Shown here: one piece after another, positions 37,605-39,982 of the stretch
How the letters are laid out: each line of letters opens with the position of its first letter
Numbering within the stretch: the stretch's first letter is position 1
Source of the DNA: Lutibacter sp.
GTDB lineage: Bacteria; Bacteroidota; Bacteroidia; Flavobacteriales; Flavobacteriaceae
Reading direction: 5' to 3'
Assembly (NCBI GenBank): GCA_030590985.1
Contig: JAUVBX010000005.1
Coordinates: 1 to 39,982, forward strand
DNA length: 39,982 bases
Translations under genes and position numbers: made by a program
Notes under the pieces: model-generated
Told to the model about the DNA's origin: nothing
Database searches by the model: none
What the model saw: the letters and a program-made list of their open reading frames with translations, nothing else

Positions 37605-39982
37605 TATTTCACCACTTCGACCCAACTACCTTTAGATCGTACCATATAATCGTTGTCATACATAGCTTCGGCTTGTACACCATAACGGTAATATTTACCT
37701 AGATAAGCAGCATTGAGTTGTACAGTAAATGTTTTTGAATTAGTACTTCCTAGATTAAAATAGAAATTAACACGATCATCACGGATATCACTATAATTTG
37801 CTTGAATACTACTTTCTCCATATTCCGTAAAACTGGTATTGACAATTTCCCATCCACTAGGGAAAATTTCGGTTAGGGCTATATTTTCAACATAGTTACG
37901 AGATGTATTTCTAATACTAACTTGCGCTGTAAAATCAGTTCCTTGTGTAAGTTTGCCAACATTTATAAGCTTACCATTAGTATCTAAATATTGAACAGTA
38001 GCACTTAAATTACGTTTTACAGAAATTTCATTTCCTAAAGGTAATTTACCAGAATTTAATACCCGAACAAACACAATATTATCTAAATTATTGGAGATGT
38101 TCACTGTATTTAGACCGTTTTGGATATCTAATCCACGTTGCGAAACAGATTTTGGAGTTTTTACTTTGTCCTTTGTACCATTGATTGTATAAGAAATATC
38201 TAATGATTTCCCTCCTCCTTTTTCTACCATTTTTGCCATTGCTAAAAGGGACATTGCAGTAGTTTGTGTACTCATCCAATTAGGAGAAGAGAGTCTTTTA
38301 GCGATGCTTTTTGCTAAATTAATATATTCTTTATCGTTTACTAATAGCATAGTTTCCATTGCCATTGCTCTATTGCGATTTACAGAACCATACGTGTAAT
38401 AATCATATTTGTAAGGTACAAAATCAACATTGGCTGTATTGGCTATTTTTTTAGCAGCTTCGTTTTGACCTGCTAATGCGTAGGCTGCAGCTAAACGCCA
38501 TTTTCCGTTATTAGAAAGCTCATTAAATTCGCGTAAACGATTCATAGCTGCTAAATCAGCATGACCAACTAAGGCTAATGTATACAAACGATATGCTTGT
38601 GCCAAATCAGTATTATAACGTCTATAAGTAGGACGCCAACTACGTGCTGCTTGTTTTTGATAGCGTAACCAGTTAGTCATAAATGTTAAGGGTAAAACAT
38701 AGCCCTTTTTCTCAGCTTCAATCATAAAATGACCTGCATAACTTGTACCCCAGTCATCTGCACTACGATAACCTCGCCAATAACCTAATCCGCCATCACC
38801 TGTTTGGAATTGCCCCAAACTTTTGATTCCCTCTTTAATATTTTCCTGTATTTTTTGTTTTCGTTGTGCACTTATATCAAAGATATCATCCAAATATAGT
38901 TGTGGGAAAACACTTGAAGTAGTTTGCTCGACACATCCATGAGGATAACGTATAAGGTATTGTATGCGTCTGTTAAAGTCCATAGGTGGTAAAGTTGAAA
39001 ATTCAATATCTGCCATATTAGATCCTATTACACCAAAGGTTTCAAAGCTGATACTTTGTGTAGCATTGGGTTGTAATTCTAGATCAACATACTTACTAGT
39101 TATTGGATTTGGATTGATTACATCAATTTCTACTTTGTAGGATGCTTTTTCACCATTTCCACTGGCAATAATCTCTATAGTATTTATACCTTTTGCTTTG
39201 CTTACATCTAATTCGAAATACGCCATTTGTTCATCAGGTTTTGCGAAATGTAAACTTTGACTACTTGCACCGATTACTGAAATATCCTTACTTGTTTTTA
39301 CTTGTAAACTGACATCTTTCACCTTATTTTCCATGGCAAAAACCGTAACAGGTAAACTCACCCTTTCTCCAGGACTTAATTTACGAGGAAGTGTTGCTAA
39401 AACCATTAAAGGTTTTCTGACAGGAATTGTTTTATCTGTGCTACCATACGCATTTGTAGCATTATCTCCAGCAATTAACATTGTTCTAACCGAACCTACA
39501 TAATTAGGCATATTAATTATATGTTTTGCTGTTTTACCTTTTTTAAGTCTAAAAGGGCCTAAATAGGTTACTACTGGTTTAAAACGATTGGCTTTTTTAC
39601 CTTTTTTAGCGGCAGCTTCTTCATCTCCACCAATAGAAAAGACTTGATCTATAGTCCCACCATAAGCACCTATCACATCATCAAAAATATCCCATGTAGT
39701 TACACCCAAAGCTTGTCTTTTGTTAAATTCATCCCATATATTTGGTGTTTTAAAACGCGTAATATCCAAGAGTCCTTCATCAATTACCGCTAGGGTATAC
39801 GTCATGGGCTTATTTTGTTTTTCAGAAACTTTTACTGTAAAAGATTCCTCAGGTTTTAGAACTTCAGGCATTGTAATTTGTGGCTCTAAACGAGTTTTAG
39901 GATCTTCAACTAAAATTGGAACTACACCGTATAAACGTAATGGTAAATCATTAGCTGTAGAAGCATGTGGTTGTAGTAAAGA
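37604..39982 (-). CDS. Alpha-2-macroglobulin family protein, partial (N-terminus beyond the right edge)
   Basis: Track ORF starts at 39871, but the frame stays open to the window end (SLLQPHASTANDLPLRLYGVVPILVEDPKTRLEPQITMPEVLKPEES). Thioester motif YPHGCVEQTTS (Cys codon 38933-38935); GGLGYWRGYRSADDWGTSYAGHFMIEAEKKGY. Confidence 0.94.
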   Translation of the reverse strand, partial: SLLQPHASTANDLPLRLYGVVPILVEDPKTRLEPQITMPEVLKPEESFTVKVSEKQNKPMTYTLAVIDEGLLDITRFKTPNIWDEFNKRQALGVTTWDIFDDVIGAYGGTIDQVFSIGGDEEAAAKKGKKANRFKPVVTYLGPFRLKKGKTAKHIINMPNYVGSVRTMLIAGDNATNAYGSTDKTIPVRKPLMVLATLPRKLSPGERVSLPVTVFAMENKVKDVSLQVKTSKDISVIGASSQSLHFAKPDEQMAYFELDVSKAKGINTIEIIASGNGEKASYKVEIDVINPNPITSKYVDLELQPNATQSISFETFGVIGSNMADIEFSTLPPMDFNRRIQYLIRYPHGCVEQTTSSVFPQLYLDDIFDISAQRKQKIQENIKEGIKSLGQFQTGDGGLGYWRGYRSADDWGTSYAGHFMIEAEKKGYVLPLTFMTNWLRYQKQAARSWRPTYRRYNTDLAQAYRLYTLALVGHADLAAMNRLREFNELSNNGKWRLAAAYALAGQNEAAKKIANTANVDFVPYKYDYYTYGSVNRNRAMAMETMLLVNDKEYINLAKSIAKRLSSPNWMSTQTTAMSLLAMAKMVEKGGGKSLDISYTINGTKDKVKTPKSVSQRGLDIQNGLNTVNISNNLDNIVFVRVLNSGKLPLGNEISVKRNLSATVQYLDTNGKLINVGKLTQGTDFTAQVSIRNTSRNYVENIALTEIFPSGWEIVNTSFTEYGESSIQANYSDIRDDRVNFYFNLGSTNSKTFTVQLNAAYLGKYYRYGVQAEAMYDNDYMVRSKGSWVEVVK

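Noticed and set aside
1-39982. CRISPR arrays, prophage genes, rRNA/tRNA genes, integrases
   Set aside because: No regularly spaced direct repeats, cloverleaf-like sequences or phage/integrase protein motifs recognised by eye; a tRNAscan/Infernal run would be needed to be certain.

Overview
The window is a chromosomal segment from a low-GC Bacteroidetes genome, very likely a Flavobacteriia relative. This is inferred from T9SS C-terminal sorting domains, TAnnTTTG-type promoters, an AURKAIP1/COX24 mini-ORF, and TonB, DUF4382 and A2M family content. It is mostly ordinary chromosome: gpsA, trxA, dxs, RNase E/G, HU, polA, a RecB/AddA-like helicase-nuclease, an S9 prolyl oligopeptidase, hemolysin III and ALDH7. 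Several accessory or secreted modules are also present: a Kgp-like C25 gingipain protease cut by the left edge, an M64 metallopeptidase, two further T9SS proteins, and an alpha-2-macroglobulin cut by the right edge. I saw no CRISPR array, tRNA/rRNA, prophage or transposase. Main second-look items: (1) an ECF sigma factor next to a protein with an inner-membrane helix, a long disordered linker and an outer-membrane beta-barrel (a Dma-like transenvelope anti-sigma candidate); (2) a rhodanese / porin / lipo-rhodanese cluster divergent from a Crp/Fnr regulator that has palindromic operator candidates; (3) two copies of a GCATGC-centred palindrome with compensatory base changes, both in convergent intergenic gaps; (4) a 29-aa AURKAIP1/COX24-type ribosomal-protein-like ORF missing from the ORF track, followed by a run of hairpins before the RNase E/G gene; (5) a cysteine-free thioredoxin-fold protein.
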